Assembly: GCA_900315735.1 (NCBI GenBank)
Contig: ONAD01000010.1
Coordinates: forward strand, 30,642 to 94,641
Source: an uncultured Lachnospiraceae bacterium
GTDB lineage: Bacteria > Bacillota > Clostridia > Lachnospirales > Lachnospiraceae
Direction of reading: 5' to 3'
Length of the DNA: 64,000 nt
Shown one piece after another: positions 51,464 to 60,705 of this stretch; within the stretch, counting starts at the first letter, position 1; each line of letters starts with the position of its first letter. The position numbers and the translations under genes are program-made. The notes beneath the pieces were generated by a model. The model saw only the letters and a program-made list of their open reading frames with translations. It made no database searches and was not told where the DNA came from.

Positions 51464-51524
51464 TTATTACGAAGCAGTACAGCCAATTACTCGTGACCCG
51501 GAATCTCTTCCCGTACCAGATAAA

Positions 51525-51711
51525 CGGCAGGTTTCCTGACTCAAAGATTAACGCTCCGTAATCACCTTCCCAATGTCTGTGCATCAGTGGCGCTTTTAAA
51601 AGCCTGACTACGTTACTCCCTTCTTACAGTGACGAGTTCGTACAGGATTTACACCTGTTTCCCTTTTACCCTGCATATGAATGAATTTCATTGCAGGCAC
51701 CGGTTATCTTT
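51525..51711 (-). promoter_or_regulatory. Cobalamin (B12) riboswitch
   Basis: On the minus strand the conserved pieces come in order: CCGGTGCC, AAAGGGAA, GGTGTAAATCC, the B12 box GCCACTG (51585-51591), and GTCAGGAAACCTGCC (near 51526-51540). This is the full adenosylcobalamin-class aptamer pattern. It precedes an intrinsic terminator and the chelatase-btuFCD genes, so high cobalamin should stop their transcription. Confidence 0.95.
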
Positions 51712-51727
51712 CTATGAAATCGCTACT

Positions 51728-51756
51728 ATACTAACACACTTTTTATTTTTTCACAA
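51728..51756 (-). promoter_or_regulatory. Promoter of the riboswitch transcript
   Basis: On the minus strand TTGTGA (51751-51756), 17-nt spacer, TAGTAT (51728-51733), just upstream of the aptamer. Moderate match to the sigma-A consensus. Confidence 0.6.
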
Positions 51757-51813
51757 GCCATAGTTCACCCTGCCTCAACAAAACCCTCAACAAAATTCAC
51801 CCTTAAAAGTTCT

Positions 51814-52782
51814 CTAGCCTTTCAGCCGGTGGGTCAGTACCTTCATAATGGCATCATAATGTTCTGCCTGATGGGGATACGTGCAGTTGGTACAAATCTT
51901 AAGTTTTCTGCCATTTGTCTCTTTATATTCCGGTGTTCCCGGGCAATGCTCCATTTCATACATCGGGCAGTAGCAGAACATACAATTGATCTGCTCAATG
52001 CCTCTATGGCAGGGATAATAAGCGCATGCACGATTCTCGAAAAAGCGGCTGCTGTTATGCACCGGCTCGTCTTTGGTCTTTACAATCACGATGGTAAAAT
52101 ATCCGCTGTTTTCCGGTATGTTATCCACACCGGAAAAGACTTTTTCTTCCTCTTTTCCACAATCGGAAACACTATACACTTCTAACGGGCGGATGGTGCT
52201 TTCCTTTTGCAGCATTTCTTTTAACTGCTTCAGCTTCCTTCCGGACTTCATATAGATTCTGGTGCCGGAAAATTGTCTGGATTCTTCTATCTCATAGGAA
52301 CCTGGAATAATATGAATCTGCTCTTCCTTTTCTCCCAGCGAAATGCCAAGTCTTGCTGCCACTGCACAAAAAGACGGTACCCCGCTGACCATTTCCGTAT
52401 GTCCACCATGCTCTTCGATTTTCTGTGAAAGATAAGTATAGGTGGAATAAATTGCCGGATCCCCCAACGTTAAAAAGGCAACCTTTTCTCCCTTTGCAAG
52501 ATATGCTTCTATATTTTCGCATATCTTATCATGGGCTTCTTCTAACTTTTTCTCATCTCTGGTCATGGGAAAATTCCATGCCACAAGCTGATGCTTCCGT
52601 ATGTCCGGCACCAGTTTTTCTACAATCTGAAAAGCATTACACTCTTCTATCGGTTCGGACGGCACTACTATGGTATCGCAGCATTCTATCACCTGAACCG
52701 CTTTATGGGTCAAAAGCTCCGGTTCTCCCGGTCCTACTCCAATCCCATATAAAATTCCACCCTGTGCTTTTTCTTTCTGCAT
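51814..52782 (-). CDS. cbiL: Cobalt-factor II C20-methyltransferase fused to a Cys-rich domain
   Basis: SAM-dependent methyltransferase of corrin-ring carbon 20. Residues 1-235 are the CbiL domain: ILYGIGVGPGEPELLTHKAV, FLTLGDPAIYSTYTYL and VSGVPSFCAVAARLG. Residues 245-322 are a cysteine-rich small domain (ACAYYPCHRG, then CMFCYCPMYEMEHCPG and ICTNCTYPH), seen alone or fused in other cobalamin clusters and probably metal-binding. It is the last gene of the upstream cobalamin block; no clear terminator follows before the riboswitch promoter. Confidence 0.92.
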   Translation of the reverse strand: MQKEKAQGGILYGIGVGPGEPELLTHKAVQVIECCDTIVVPSEPIEECNAFQIVEKLVPDIRKHQLVAWNFPMTRDEKKLEEAHDKICENIEAYLAKGEKVAFLTLGDPAIYSTYTYLSQKIEEHGGHTEMVSGVPSFCAVAARLGISLGEKEEQIHIIPGSYEIEESRQFSGTRIYMKSGRKLKQLKEMLQKESTIRPLEVYSVSDCGKEEEKVFSGVDNIPENSGYFTIVIVKTKDEPVHNSSRFFENRACAYYPCHRGIEQINCMFCYCPMYEMEHCPGTPEYKETNGRKLKICTNCTYPHQAEHYDAIMKVLTHRLKG

Positions 52783-52845
52783 CTTTATTCCTCTTACTTC
52801 AAATTATCTTTTATTTCATTTTATCTTTTACTTCAATTTATCCTT

Positions 52846-54300
52846 TTACTTCAATTTCGATTGCTGATACCATCCTGCCTGCCGATAAAAATGCTCCACA
52901 AAAGAAGGATTGGACGGATAATAAAGATGAGGAAATCCCCACCAGTGATTTTCTCCCTCCCAGACACATTCCCAGCTTCTGTTTCCGGTCGGTTTCTTTG
53001 CCACGCAGTCCGTTCCATTTTCCGTACTGTCAAAATAATGGAATTCGTGTCCCCGGATTCCTTCTTTTTCCGGCAGGAAATGACTCTCTTTCTCGGTAAG
53101 TTCCACATAGCCAAAGCGTACCAGCTTTCCCCGGTAATCCGCATCCGCATCAATTACACCTGCCATGGAATATTGTCTGCCTTCCATATCCTTCAGTGAT
53201 TTATGAAGATAAAGAAATCCCCCACATTCTGCCAGTGACGGAAGTCCGCCCCGGATAGCTTCCCGGATGGCTGTCTTCATGCTGTCATTTTCGGATAATT
53301 CCTTTGCAAAAAGTTCCGGATATCCGCCGCCTAACAGCAGTCCGCTGATATGCTCCGGCAGCTTCTTATCATGCAACGGCGAAAACGGCACCAGTTCAAA
53401 TCCCATTTTGGAAAGCAGTTTCAGATTCTCCTGATAATAAAAACAGAAGGCTTCATCTTTTGCGATGGCAAGGCGGAGTTTCTTTTCGTAGCTATCATTT
53501 TCTTTGGTATCGGTTCTCTGAAATACCATATCATTTTCATAGATATCTGCTCTCTGAGATGTCACTTTATCTTTGTTATCATCGTCTCTTTGGGATGCTG
53601 CATCCTTTTCTCCGGCTCCCCCAATTGCTAAAATCCGCTCTAAGGATACCGTTTCTTTTAAGCTGGCTGCCCTGCGGCATACCTGTTCTTTTAAATCACG
53701 CTTTTCTTCCGGGAGTTTTAATCCTAAGTGGCGGCTCTCCAGATGAAGTTCTTTCTGTTCCGTAAAATAGCCCAGCACTTCTATGGATAATTCACTTTCG
53801 ATTAACGCCTTTAAGGAAGCATAGAACATTTTAGTTACCCGGTTTAGTATCACGCCCTTTATGATTCCGGCTCTGTCATAAGATAAAAGCCCCTGTATCA
53901 GCGGAAGTATCGTTCTTCCCATGCCATGTGCATCAATTACCAGAATCACCGGCAGAGAAACAGACTTTGCCAGATGATAGGTGGAACCTTCTTCTAAAAT
54001 TCCGCCAAGCCCGTCATAAAGTCCCATGACACCTTCTACTACCGCAAATGCATCTTCCGGTGTCTCTTCTATAAAAAGCTCTTTTGTCTTTGCTTCGCCG
54101 GTAAAATAAGTATCCAGATTTCCGCCCGGCACGCCTAAAATCGTACGGTGAAACATCGGGTCTATATAATCCGGTCCGCATTTAAATGCGCAGACATTCA
54201 CTCCTGCTTCTTTTAAGGCTTCGATTAACGCACAGGTAATCAGTGTCTTTCCATTGCCGCTTTTCGGTGCTGCAAGAACTACTCCTTTACGCTTCTGCAT
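52846..54300 (-). CDS. cbiA: Cobyrinate a,c-diamide synthase CbiA
   Basis: ATP- and glutamine-dependent amidation of corrin side chains a and c. The 484 residues hold the P-loop VVLAAPKSGNGKTLITCALI, the segment FKCGPDYIDPMFHRTI, and the class I amidotransferase part (LLLGGGYPELFA, SLAECGGFLYL with the Cys). Between the two domains (about 240-270) lies a repeat-like, charged insert with three SQR/FQR-x-D units. The ATG at 54298-54300 has GGGAGGAG upstream and overlaps the end of the cbiJET gene. Confidence 0.93.
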   Translation of the reverse strand: MQKRKGVVLAAPKSGNGKTLITCALIEALKEAGVNVCAFKCGPDYIDPMFHRTILGVPGGNLDTYFTGEAKTKELFIEETPEDAFAVVEGVMGLYDGLGGILEEGSTYHLAKSVSLPVILVIDAHGMGRTILPLIQGLLSYDRAGIIKGVILNRVTKMFYASLKALIESELSIEVLGYFTEQKELHLESRHLGLKLPEEKRDLKEQVCRRAASLKETVSLERILAIGGAGEKDAASQRDDDNKDKVTSQRADIYENDMVFQRTDTKENDSYEKKLRLAIAKDEAFCFYYQENLKLLSKMGFELVPFSPLHDKKLPEHISGLLLGGGYPELFAKELSENDSMKTAIREAIRGGLPSLAECGGFLYLHKSLKDMEGRQYSMAGVIDADADYRGKLVRFGYVELTEKESHFLPEKEGIRGHEFHYFDSTENGTDCVAKKPTGNRSWECVWEGENHWWGFPHLYYPSNPSFVEHFYRQAGWYQQSKLK

Positions 54301-56440
54301 CCGCTTCTCCTCCCTGCAAATCAAAGGAACATATCATAACCGGATTTTCTGCCTTTGGCATATAATAAGAACCCAGCTCATGATAACGGCTGACCTGCAT
54401 CTGAATCAGTTCAAAATTGCAGACCGAAAACCGCTCTTTTACCTGCTTGAATTCTGCCACCGTCTCAAGGCTTATGGCATTCATGACAACTCTTATTCTC
54501 TTCTTTTTCGCTGCCAGTACCTCTAAAATTTCCATCAGGTGTCCACCGCTTCCCCCGATGAAAACATGGGTTGGCTCCTCTAATCCATTTAATGCCTCTG
54601 GTGCCGTTCCCCGGATAATTTCCATATTCGATACCTGAAACTTCTCTTTATTCTGTGCCAGAAGGGCTACCGCTTCTTCCTTCTTTTCAATGGCATAGAC
54701 TTTGATTCCTTTGGATAAATGTGCTGCTTCCACAGCAATCGAGCCCGTTCCGCTTCCAATATCATAAAGCACCGAATTTTCCTGAAGCCGCAGGCTGCAA
54801 AGGCTGACCTGACGCACTTCTCCTTTGGTCATCGGAACTTTTCCACGAATAAATGCTTCATCCGGGATTCCCGGAGATATAGTTATTGCCGCTTCCTGCT
54901 CCCCGCGCGCTCCCTGCACTTCACTCACTTTCTGTATTCCCTGCTCCTCACACGCTTCCTTCACTTCATGTTCTTCCTGCTCTATCATGACAACATACAA
55001 TCCTTCCTGTTCTGTCTCCCTGCACTCTTCCGGCGTAAGCTCCATCAGCTTCTGCTGCGGATAGGATAACTGGTATCCCACTGTAATTCTGCAATCCTCT
55101 TTATCCGAAAAAAGTGCTCCTAATTTCCGGATATCTTTTGCTCCGGATACCAAAAGAAACAGCCGTCCATTCTCCTGCAGCCTGCGCAGCACTTCTGACT
55201 GCCAGCCATCCGTGTCTGTTTTGCCATGTATACTGTAAATTCCGGCATTTTCCCAGCTTACGCCACAGGCTGCCGCCATCATCTGAATGGAAGAAATGCC
55301 CGGAATGCTTTGCAGGGTTCCATGAAGTACCCCCTTTTGCAGTGCTTCTTCCAGACACATTCTCACCTTGCCCCAGCCACTGTAAAAGCCAATATCCCCG
55401 GAAAAAAGGATGACTACTTTCAGCTTTTCATGTACAGCATACTGTCTGCTCTTTTCCTCAAGCCAGCTGAGAATTTTATCCGGCAGATAAAGTGCCTCTT
55501 TCTCAAGCTTTGGTGTCACTGCCTCTATCAGACGTTGTGCGCCTAATACAAGGTCCGCTTCTGCCAATGCTTCCTTTAACCGGACGGTCATCATATCCCC
55601 AGCCCCCGGTCCAATTCCTGCCAGCGTAATCGTAAGCTCCGCCGGTCTCAGGGAAAGATTTACTCCTGTTAATGCTTCTATTTTCTCACAGACTGCATCA
55701 AAGGAAAGTCCGTCTTCTTCCTCTGCTGCTTCCCGGCGGATAACAAAAAGCGGAATATGATTTTTTAAAGCCGCTTCTTTTTTCTCTAAAAAGCCTCCGG
55801 TAATGCCGCCCTGCTTTGTCACCATACATTTTATCTCATACTGATGTATCAGCGCATCATTCAATTCTTCGGAAAAAGGTCCCTGCAGCGCCAGAATCTG
55901 CTGTGGCAGAATTCCCTCCCTCCGGCAGATTTCAAGGCTTTCCATGCCCGGCAGTACCCGGACATAAAGACGTTTTTTTACTTCTTCGGATGCGGTATAT
56001 ACGGAAAGTTCCTTGCTTCCTGTGGTAAGAAGAATGTTTCCCTTGATTTCCTTTAATGCTTCTGCACAGGCTTCATTACTGTCAAAAAAACGAAGTCCCG
56101 CTTCTTCTGCCGCATGGATGCTCCTCTTCAGCCGTAAGTAGATGACCTTAAGCCCATCCGCTTTCATCCCGGCAACGCAGCTCTTTATGGTTCTGGTCAC
56201 TTCCACCGCATAAGGATGGGTGGCATCGATTACAAGGTCAAAGGATTCTTTTCTTAGAAATTCTGACATTGCTTCTTTGGAAAGACGTCCTTCCTGAATC
56301 TTCACCTTCGGATGTTCCTTCATGACCAGCTTGCCATAATCGGTTGCTACCGATACCGTGTGTGCTATGCCTGCTGCCGCCATCAGTTCCGATAATTTTC
56401 TTCCTTCTGTTGTCCCTGAAAAAATAATTATTTTTTTCAT
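54287..56440 (-). CDS. cbiJET: CbiJ-CbiE-CbiT fusion enzyme
   Basis: Three corrin-ring enzymes in one 717-residue chain. Residues 1-260 are precorrin-6A reductase CbiJ (IIIFSGTTEGRKLSELMAAA; FDLVIDATHPYAVEVT). Residues 270-490 are CbiE, C5-methyltransferase (ITLAGIGPGAGDMMTVRL; LFSGDIGFYSGWGK). Residues 520-710 are CbiT, C15-methyltransferase and decarboxylase (VPMTKGEVRQVSLCSLRL; LYDIGSGTGSIAVEAA). A Glu/Gln-rich linker joins CbiE and CbiT. It overlaps cbiH by 4 nt. Confidence 0.93.
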   Translation of the reverse strand: MKKIIIFSGTTEGRKLSELMAAAGIAHTVSVATDYGKLVMKEHPKVKIQEGRLSKEAMSEFLRKESFDLVIDATHPYAVEVTRTIKSCVAGMKADGLKVIYLRLKRSIHAAEEAGLRFFDSNEACAEALKEIKGNILLTTGSKELSVYTASEEVKKRLYVRVLPGMESLEICRREGILPQQILALQGPFSEELNDALIHQYEIKCMVTKQGGITGGFLEKKEAALKNHIPLFVIRREAAEEEDGLSFDAVCEKIEALTGVNLSLRPAELTITLAGIGPGAGDMMTVRLKEALAEADLVLGAQRLIEAVTPKLEKEALYLPDKILSWLEEKSRQYAVHEKLKVVILFSGDIGFYSGWGKVRMCLEEALQKGVLHGTLQSIPGISSIQMMAAACGVSWENAGIYSIHGKTDTDGWQSEVLRRLQENGRLFLLVSGAKDIRKLGALFSDKEDCRITVGYQLSYPQQKLMELTPEECRETEQEGLYVVMIEQEEHEVKEACEEQGIQKVSEVQGARGEQEAAITISPGIPDEAFIRGKVPMTKGEVRQVSLCSLRLQENSVLYDIGSGTGSIAVEAAHLSKGIKVYAIEKKEEAVALLAQNKEKFQVSNMEIIRGTAPEALNGLEEPTHVFIGGSGGHLMEILEVLAAKKKRIRVVMNAISLETVAEFKQVKERFSVCNFELIQMQVSRYHELGSYYMPKAENPVMICSFDLQGGEADAEA

Positions 56441-57174
56441 TGTTCTATCTTATAGCCTCTTGGTGTGATTAATTTTCCATCCTGAATTCTGGTTCTGGAA
56501 TTTCCAATAAAAACGGTCGTAAACATATTTACTGTTTTATTCTGCAATTCTTCTAAGGTACAGGTAACTGTGCTTTCTCCGTCTCTCCCGATATTTTGCA
56601 CATAACCGCATGCGCGCTCCGGTTCTATCTCCTGAAGCAGAATCTTGCATGCTCTTTCCAAATAGTCTGCACGTTTCCGGCTGGACGGATTATAAAGTGC
56701 AATAGCAAAATCTCCCCTCGCTGCCATAATGAGCCTCTTTTCGATTAACTCCCATGGCGTCATAAGGTCACTGAGACTGATGACACAGTAGTCATGATTT
56801 AATGGTGCTCCAAGAACCGCTGCCCCGCTGTTGGCTGCGGTAATTCCCGGTATCGCTTCCAGTGAAATCGTCGGATATTCTTTTCCAATTTCATACATCA
56901 GTGATGCCATTCCATAGACACCGGCATCGCCGCTGCATACCATTGCCACACTTTTGCCTTTTTCCGCTTCCTCAAAGCATATTCTGCAGCGTTTTTCTTC
57001 CTGCCGCATCGGTGTGGAAAGAAATTCCTTATTCCGGAAACGTTCTCCTAACAAATCAAGGTATACGGTATATCCGATGATTACGTCCACCTGTTCTAAT
57101 ACTTCGATGGCTCTGCCTGTCATCATCTCTTCATTTCCCGGTCCCATTCCAACAATCCATATTTTATTCTTCAT
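56437..57174 (-). CDS. cbiH: Cobalt-factor III C17-methyltransferase CbiH
   Basis: SAM-dependent ring-contracting methyltransferase. The 245 residues show IWIVGMGPGNEEMMTGRAIE, MVCSGDAGVYGMASLMYE, AIPGITAANSGAAVLGAPL, and SLSDLMTPWELIEKRL of the CobJ/CbiH family. It has no extra fused domain. It overlaps cbiG by 11 nt and cbiJET by 4 nt, so the three are coupled. Confidence 0.94.
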   Translation of the reverse strand: MKNKIWIVGMGPGNEEMMTGRAIEVLEQVDVIIGYTVYLDLLGERFRNKEFLSTPMRQEEKRCRICFEEAEKGKSVAMVCSGDAGVYGMASLMYEIGKEYPTISLEAIPGITAANSGAAVLGAPLNHDYCVISLSDLMTPWELIEKRLIMAARGDFAIALYNPSSRKRADYLERACKILLQEIEPERACGYVQNIGRDGESTVTCTLEELQNKTVNMFTTVFIGNSRTRIQDGKLITPRGYKIEQ

Positions 57175-58165
57175 ATAAAGTCAGTCTCCAATCTTCTTTT
57201 GCTATTGCAAGTGTCATTCCATTTTCTGCTCTTTTCTTAAGCACCAGCCTTCCGTTGTCCCGGCAGGCTGCTATGGCTGCCCGCTCGCAGACATTGTCTA
57301 CGCCCACCTGACTTGCCACGAATGCCGATGCATCAAAGGTACCCGGCACCCTGCTTAAGGTCTCTGCATCAAAGACAAGAAATGGAATGCCATGTTCTGC
57401 CGCAAGTTTTAGAATTGCCTTTTCATCCTTCTTTTTATCAATGGAAGCAATTGCCCGTATCTGTTTCCAGTCTACTCCTGCTTCCTTTAAACAGCTTTCT
57501 GCAAATATCTTAAGCTCCCGCTCTTCTTTATCCCTTCTGCATCCGATTCCAAGAATATATTCTTTGGGGATTAAGGTCAATAATGCTTCCGTTTTCTGTC
57601 CATCCTCTGGTGTACCGATTGCCACATCCACTTTGGTGGCATATTCCGGGGCAATTGCCATGGAAAGCTTCTTTTTTTCCAGCACCTTTGCAGAAACCTT
57701 TTTAATGCCTTCTTTCTGATCAATGGATAGGTCATGCTTTTTTGCAAATACATCTATAGCAAAAGCATTATTAATGTCGGTCGCTGTGGTAATTACCGGA
57801 ACCGCTCCCAATAACTCCGCCAGTTGCAGTGCAATCTCATTTGCACCTCCTACATGCCCGGATAATAGAGGAATGATATAATTGCCTGCCTCATCCACTA
57901 CCAGCACCGGACTATCTGTCAGCTTGTCCTTAAGAAATGGGGCAATTGTCCGCACTGCAATTCCACATGCTCCGATAAAAAGAATGGCATTTCTGAAAGA
58001 GAACTGCTCCTTTGTCCACGCGTTCAGATTTCCTGCCTGATTCCTGCCACTATATGTATGAATTTCATAGGGAAGCTGCTGTTCTTTGGAAAGTCCTTTT
58101 ATCTTTTCGGCAAGCTTTGCTCCCTTTTCCGTAAAGCTGATGACACTCAATCTCAATGACTGCAT
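57164..58165 (-). CDS. cbiG: Cobalt-precorrin-5A hydrolase CbiG
   Basis: Opens the delta-lactone of cobalt-precorrin-5A and releases acetaldehyde. The 333 residues match CbiG in three parts: N-terminal (FRNAILFIGACGIAVRTIAP; LLSGHVGGANEIALQLAELL), middle (ITTATDINNAFAIDVFAKKH) and C-terminal (LGIGCRRDKEERELKIFAES; VCERAAIAAC). It lies 15 nt after cbiF. Confidence 0.93.
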   Translation of the reverse strand: MQSLRLSVISFTEKGAKLAEKIKGLSKEQQLPYEIHTYSGRNQAGNLNAWTKEQFSFRNAILFIGACGIAVRTIAPFLKDKLTDSPVLVVDEAGNYIIPLLSGHVGGANEIALQLAELLGAVPVITTATDINNAFAIDVFAKKHDLSIDQKEGIKKVSAKVLEKKKLSMAIAPEYATKVDVAIGTPEDGQKTEALLTLIPKEYILGIGCRRDKEERELKIFAESCLKEAGVDWKQIRAIASIDKKKDEKAILKLAAEHGIPFLVFDAETLSRVPGTFDASAFVASQVGVDNVCERAAIAACRDNGRLVLKKRAENGMTLAIAKEDWRLTLYEE

Positions 58166-58180
58166 TTTCTTTCCGCCTTC

Positions 58181-58942
58181 TTATGATTTTTTTGCTGCCC
58201 GGAATTCTGTGGAGAAATCTTCTGCATACAATCTGGATTTGCTGTACCCGCTCTTGTTAATGACATCTCCAACGAGAACCAGTGCAGTTTTGGTAATTCC
58301 ATGTTCTGCCGCTGTCTGTGCCAATGTTTCTATGGTGCAGATATATATTTCTTCCTCCGGCCAGCTTACCTTATAAGCCAGTGCCGCAGTGGTATCTTTC
58401 GAATAGCCGCCTTTTATCAGACGTTCGGATAACTTTTCCAACATTCCGGTGCTTAAATAAACTGCCATGGAACACTGATGAGCCGCAAATGCTTCGATGC
58501 TTTCCTTCTCCGGAACTGCAGTCCGCCCTTCCATTCTGGTAATGATAAGGGACTGGGAAATATCCGGCAAGGTATACTCCAGATTCATGGCTGCCGCTGC
58601 TCCAAAGCATGCACTTACTCCCGGTGTGGAATCATAGGCTATCTTTCTTACATCCAGCTCCTGCATCTGCTCCTGCACCGCTCCATATATGCTTGGTTCT
58701 CCGGTATGCAGCCGCACCACATCTTTTCCTTCCTGCTCTGCCTCTACCATAACTGCAAGGACTTCTTCCAATGTCATCACTGCACTGTTATATACCTGAC
58801 AGTCTGCTTTGGCATAGTCCAAAAGCTTGGGATTTACCAGTGAACCGGCATAGATAATCACATCCGCTTTTTCTAAAAGATGCATTCCTCTTACGGTAAT
58901 CAAATCCGGTGCTCCGCACCCTGCTCCAACAAAATGAATCAT
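58181..58942 (-). CDS. cbiF: Cobalt-precorrin-4 C11-methyltransferase CbiF
   Basis: SAM-dependent methyltransferase of ring carbon 11. The 253 residues show MIHFVGAGCGAPDLITVRGM, IIYAGSLVNPKLLDYAKADC, RLHTGEPSIYGAVQEQM and YDSTPGVSACFGAAAAM, the CobM/CbiF signatures. The ATG overlaps the cbiD stop (ATGA). Confidence 0.95.
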   Translation of the reverse strand: MIHFVGAGCGAPDLITVRGMHLLEKADVIIYAGSLVNPKLLDYAKADCQVYNSAVMTLEEVLAVMVEAEQEGKDVVRLHTGEPSIYGAVQEQMQELDVRKIAYDSTPGVSACFGAAAAMNLEYTLPDISQSLIITRMEGRTAVPEKESIEAFAAHQCSMAVYLSTGMLEKLSERLIKGGYSKDTTAALAYKVSWPEEEIYICTIETLAQTAAEHGITKTALVLVGDVINKSGYSKSRLYAEDFSTEFRAAKKS

Positions 58943-60048
58943 TCCTTTTCCTCCAACAGTTCTTTTAATAATGACTCCGCTCCCGGTGTTACTCCTAAGA
59001 GTCCGATATCATTACTATAAACCATACATTCTATTTCAAGTCCATCTCCGGCACGATGCATTAGATGGTCTTTAATTTTTTCCATGACATGTTCCATGGC
59101 AGGCTCTAAAAGTCCGGCTTTTTTAATCCGGTCTACGGCATCCTCGGTACCAATGCAGTCTAATATTTCCCGAAGCAGTGTCACTTCTGCGCCTGCCCGG
59201 ATTGCTGCCGCCGCCAGAAGTTCCATCCGGCAGTCTGCCTCTTTGGAATGGGTATTCATAATGCCTCCGGATACCTTTATCAGCTTTCCGATATGTCCGG
59301 TTAAGAGCATTTTGGAAAATCCAAGTTCTTTTACCATATCGATGGTCTGTCCGATAAAGTTACTGCATTTTACACTGCGCTCCAAATCATAACCATAGGT
59401 CCGCTTCATAAATTCCAAGCCGTAGTTGCCCGGTGATATGGCAACAATGGAATGACCTTCAGCCCGTTTCTGTTTCAGTTCCACCGCTATGGTATCTAAC
59501 AATGCTTTATCACTCATAGGCTCCACAATACCGCTGGTTCCAAGTATCGAGATTCCGCCCTTTATTCCAAGTCTCGGATTAAAGGTCTGCGTTGCAAGAT
59601 GTTCTCCTTCCGGCACCGAAATTATGACTTTAATTCCGCCCTGAAAATCAAATAAATGACAGACCTCTGATACTTCTTTTGTAATCATCTGTCGTGGTAC
59701 CGTATTAATTGCGGCATTTCCTACCGGCTGGTCTAATCCCGGCCGTGTAACTCTTCCGACTCCGATACCGCCATCTATTTCTATCTGATTGTTATTTTCT
59801 TCACAAATGCTCACCGTGGCATAAATCCATGCTCCTGTTGTTACATCCGGGTCATCCCCGCCGTCCTTCTGTACCGCACAGGAAACTTCTGTTTCCTGAA
59901 TTTTAATATGCTCCACCTTTGCATGGTAGGGAATTCCCTTTGGTGTCTCAATGGTAATCTCTGTTTTTCTTCTTCCACTCAGCAGCATATAGACTGCTGC
60001 TTTTGCTGCGGCTGCGGCACAGCTTCCGGAGGTAAACCCGTATTGCAT
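58939..60048 (-). CDS. cbiD: Cobalt-precorrin-5B C1-methyltransferase CbiD
   Basis: Methylates ring carbon 1 in the anaerobic pathway. The 369 residues begin QYGFTSGSCAAAAAKAA, with DPDVTTGAWIYATV, GIGVGRVTRPGLDQPVGNAA, GTSGIVEPMSDKALLDTI and LLTGHIGKLIKVSGGIMNTH. It lies 21 nt after cbiC. Its presence marks the oxygen-independent branch. Confidence 0.95.
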   Translation of the reverse strand: MQYGFTSGSCAAAAAKAAVYMLLSGRRKTEITIETPKGIPYHAKVEHIKIQETEVSCAVQKDGGDDPDVTTGAWIYATVSICEENNNQIEIDGGIGVGRVTRPGLDQPVGNAAINTVPRQMITKEVSEVCHLFDFQGGIKVIISVPEGEHLATQTFNPRLGIKGGISILGTSGIVEPMSDKALLDTIAVELKQKRAEGHSIVAISPGNYGLEFMKRTYGYDLERSVKCSNFIGQTIDMVKELGFSKMLLTGHIGKLIKVSGGIMNTHSKEADCRMELLAAAAIRAGAEVTLLREILDCIGTEDAVDRIKKAGLLEPAMEHVMEKIKDHLMHRAGDGLEIECMVYSNDIGLLGVTPGAESLLKELLEEKE

Positions 60049-60069
60049 TTTTCTTTCCCCCTGATTTTA

Positions 60070-60705
60070 CTATCGTCTTAACTGATACAAGATTGCATTG
60101 CAGATAGCTGCGGCAACATTGCTTCCGCCCTTTCTGCCCCGGTTAATGATATAAGGTACTTCCGTTTCCATAATCAGTTCTTTCGCCGGAACAACATTTA
60201 CAAATCCTACCGGAACTCCGATAATAAATGCCGGCTGATAGCGTCCCTCTGTTATCATTTTGTGAAGTTCGATTAACGCCGTCGGTGCATTTCCCACTGC
60301 AAAGATAACCGGCTTTTCAATGGCTGCAGCTTTCTCCATACTGATGGTTGCTCTTGTTACCTGCCGCTCTTTGGCAAGCTGTGCCACATCCGGGTCTGCC
60401 ATAAAGCAATGGGCTTCTCCACCAAATGATGCCAGTATTTTCTTATTGATTCCGGCAAGTGCCATGTTGGTATCCGTTACAATATCGGCGCCCTTAAGAA
60501 TCAGTTCTTTTGCGATTTCTACTGCATGGTCAGAATAACACATTGTCTCTGCATAATCAAAATCTGCGCTGGTATGTATCACACGCTTGGTAACAGGTTC
60601 CTGCTCCTTGGGCAATACAATATGACGCTTTTCTAATTCCTCTGAAATAATCTCAAAGCTGCGTTTTTCTATCTCTCCCGGCAATACAAATTCGATTGGA
60701 TTCAT
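60070..60705 (-). CDS. cbiC: Precorrin-8X methylmutase CbiC
   Basis: Moves the methyl group from C11 to C12, giving cobyrinate. The 211 residues show RVIHTSADFDYAETMCYSDH with the catalytic His, DIVTDTNMALAGINKKIL, FAVGNAPTALIELHKMI and GVPVGFVNVVPAKELI. It overlaps the stop of the cobD-type gene by 4 nt. Confidence 0.95.
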   Translation of the reverse strand: MNPIEFVLPGEIEKRSFEIISEELEKRHIVLPKEQEPVTKRVIHTSADFDYAETMCYSDHAVEIAKELILKGADIVTDTNMALAGINKKILASFGGEAHCFMADPDVAQLAKERQVTRATISMEKAAAIEKPVIFAVGNAPTALIELHKMITEGRYQPAFIIGVPVGFVNVVPAKELIMETEVPYIINRGRKGGSNVAAAICNAILYQLRR

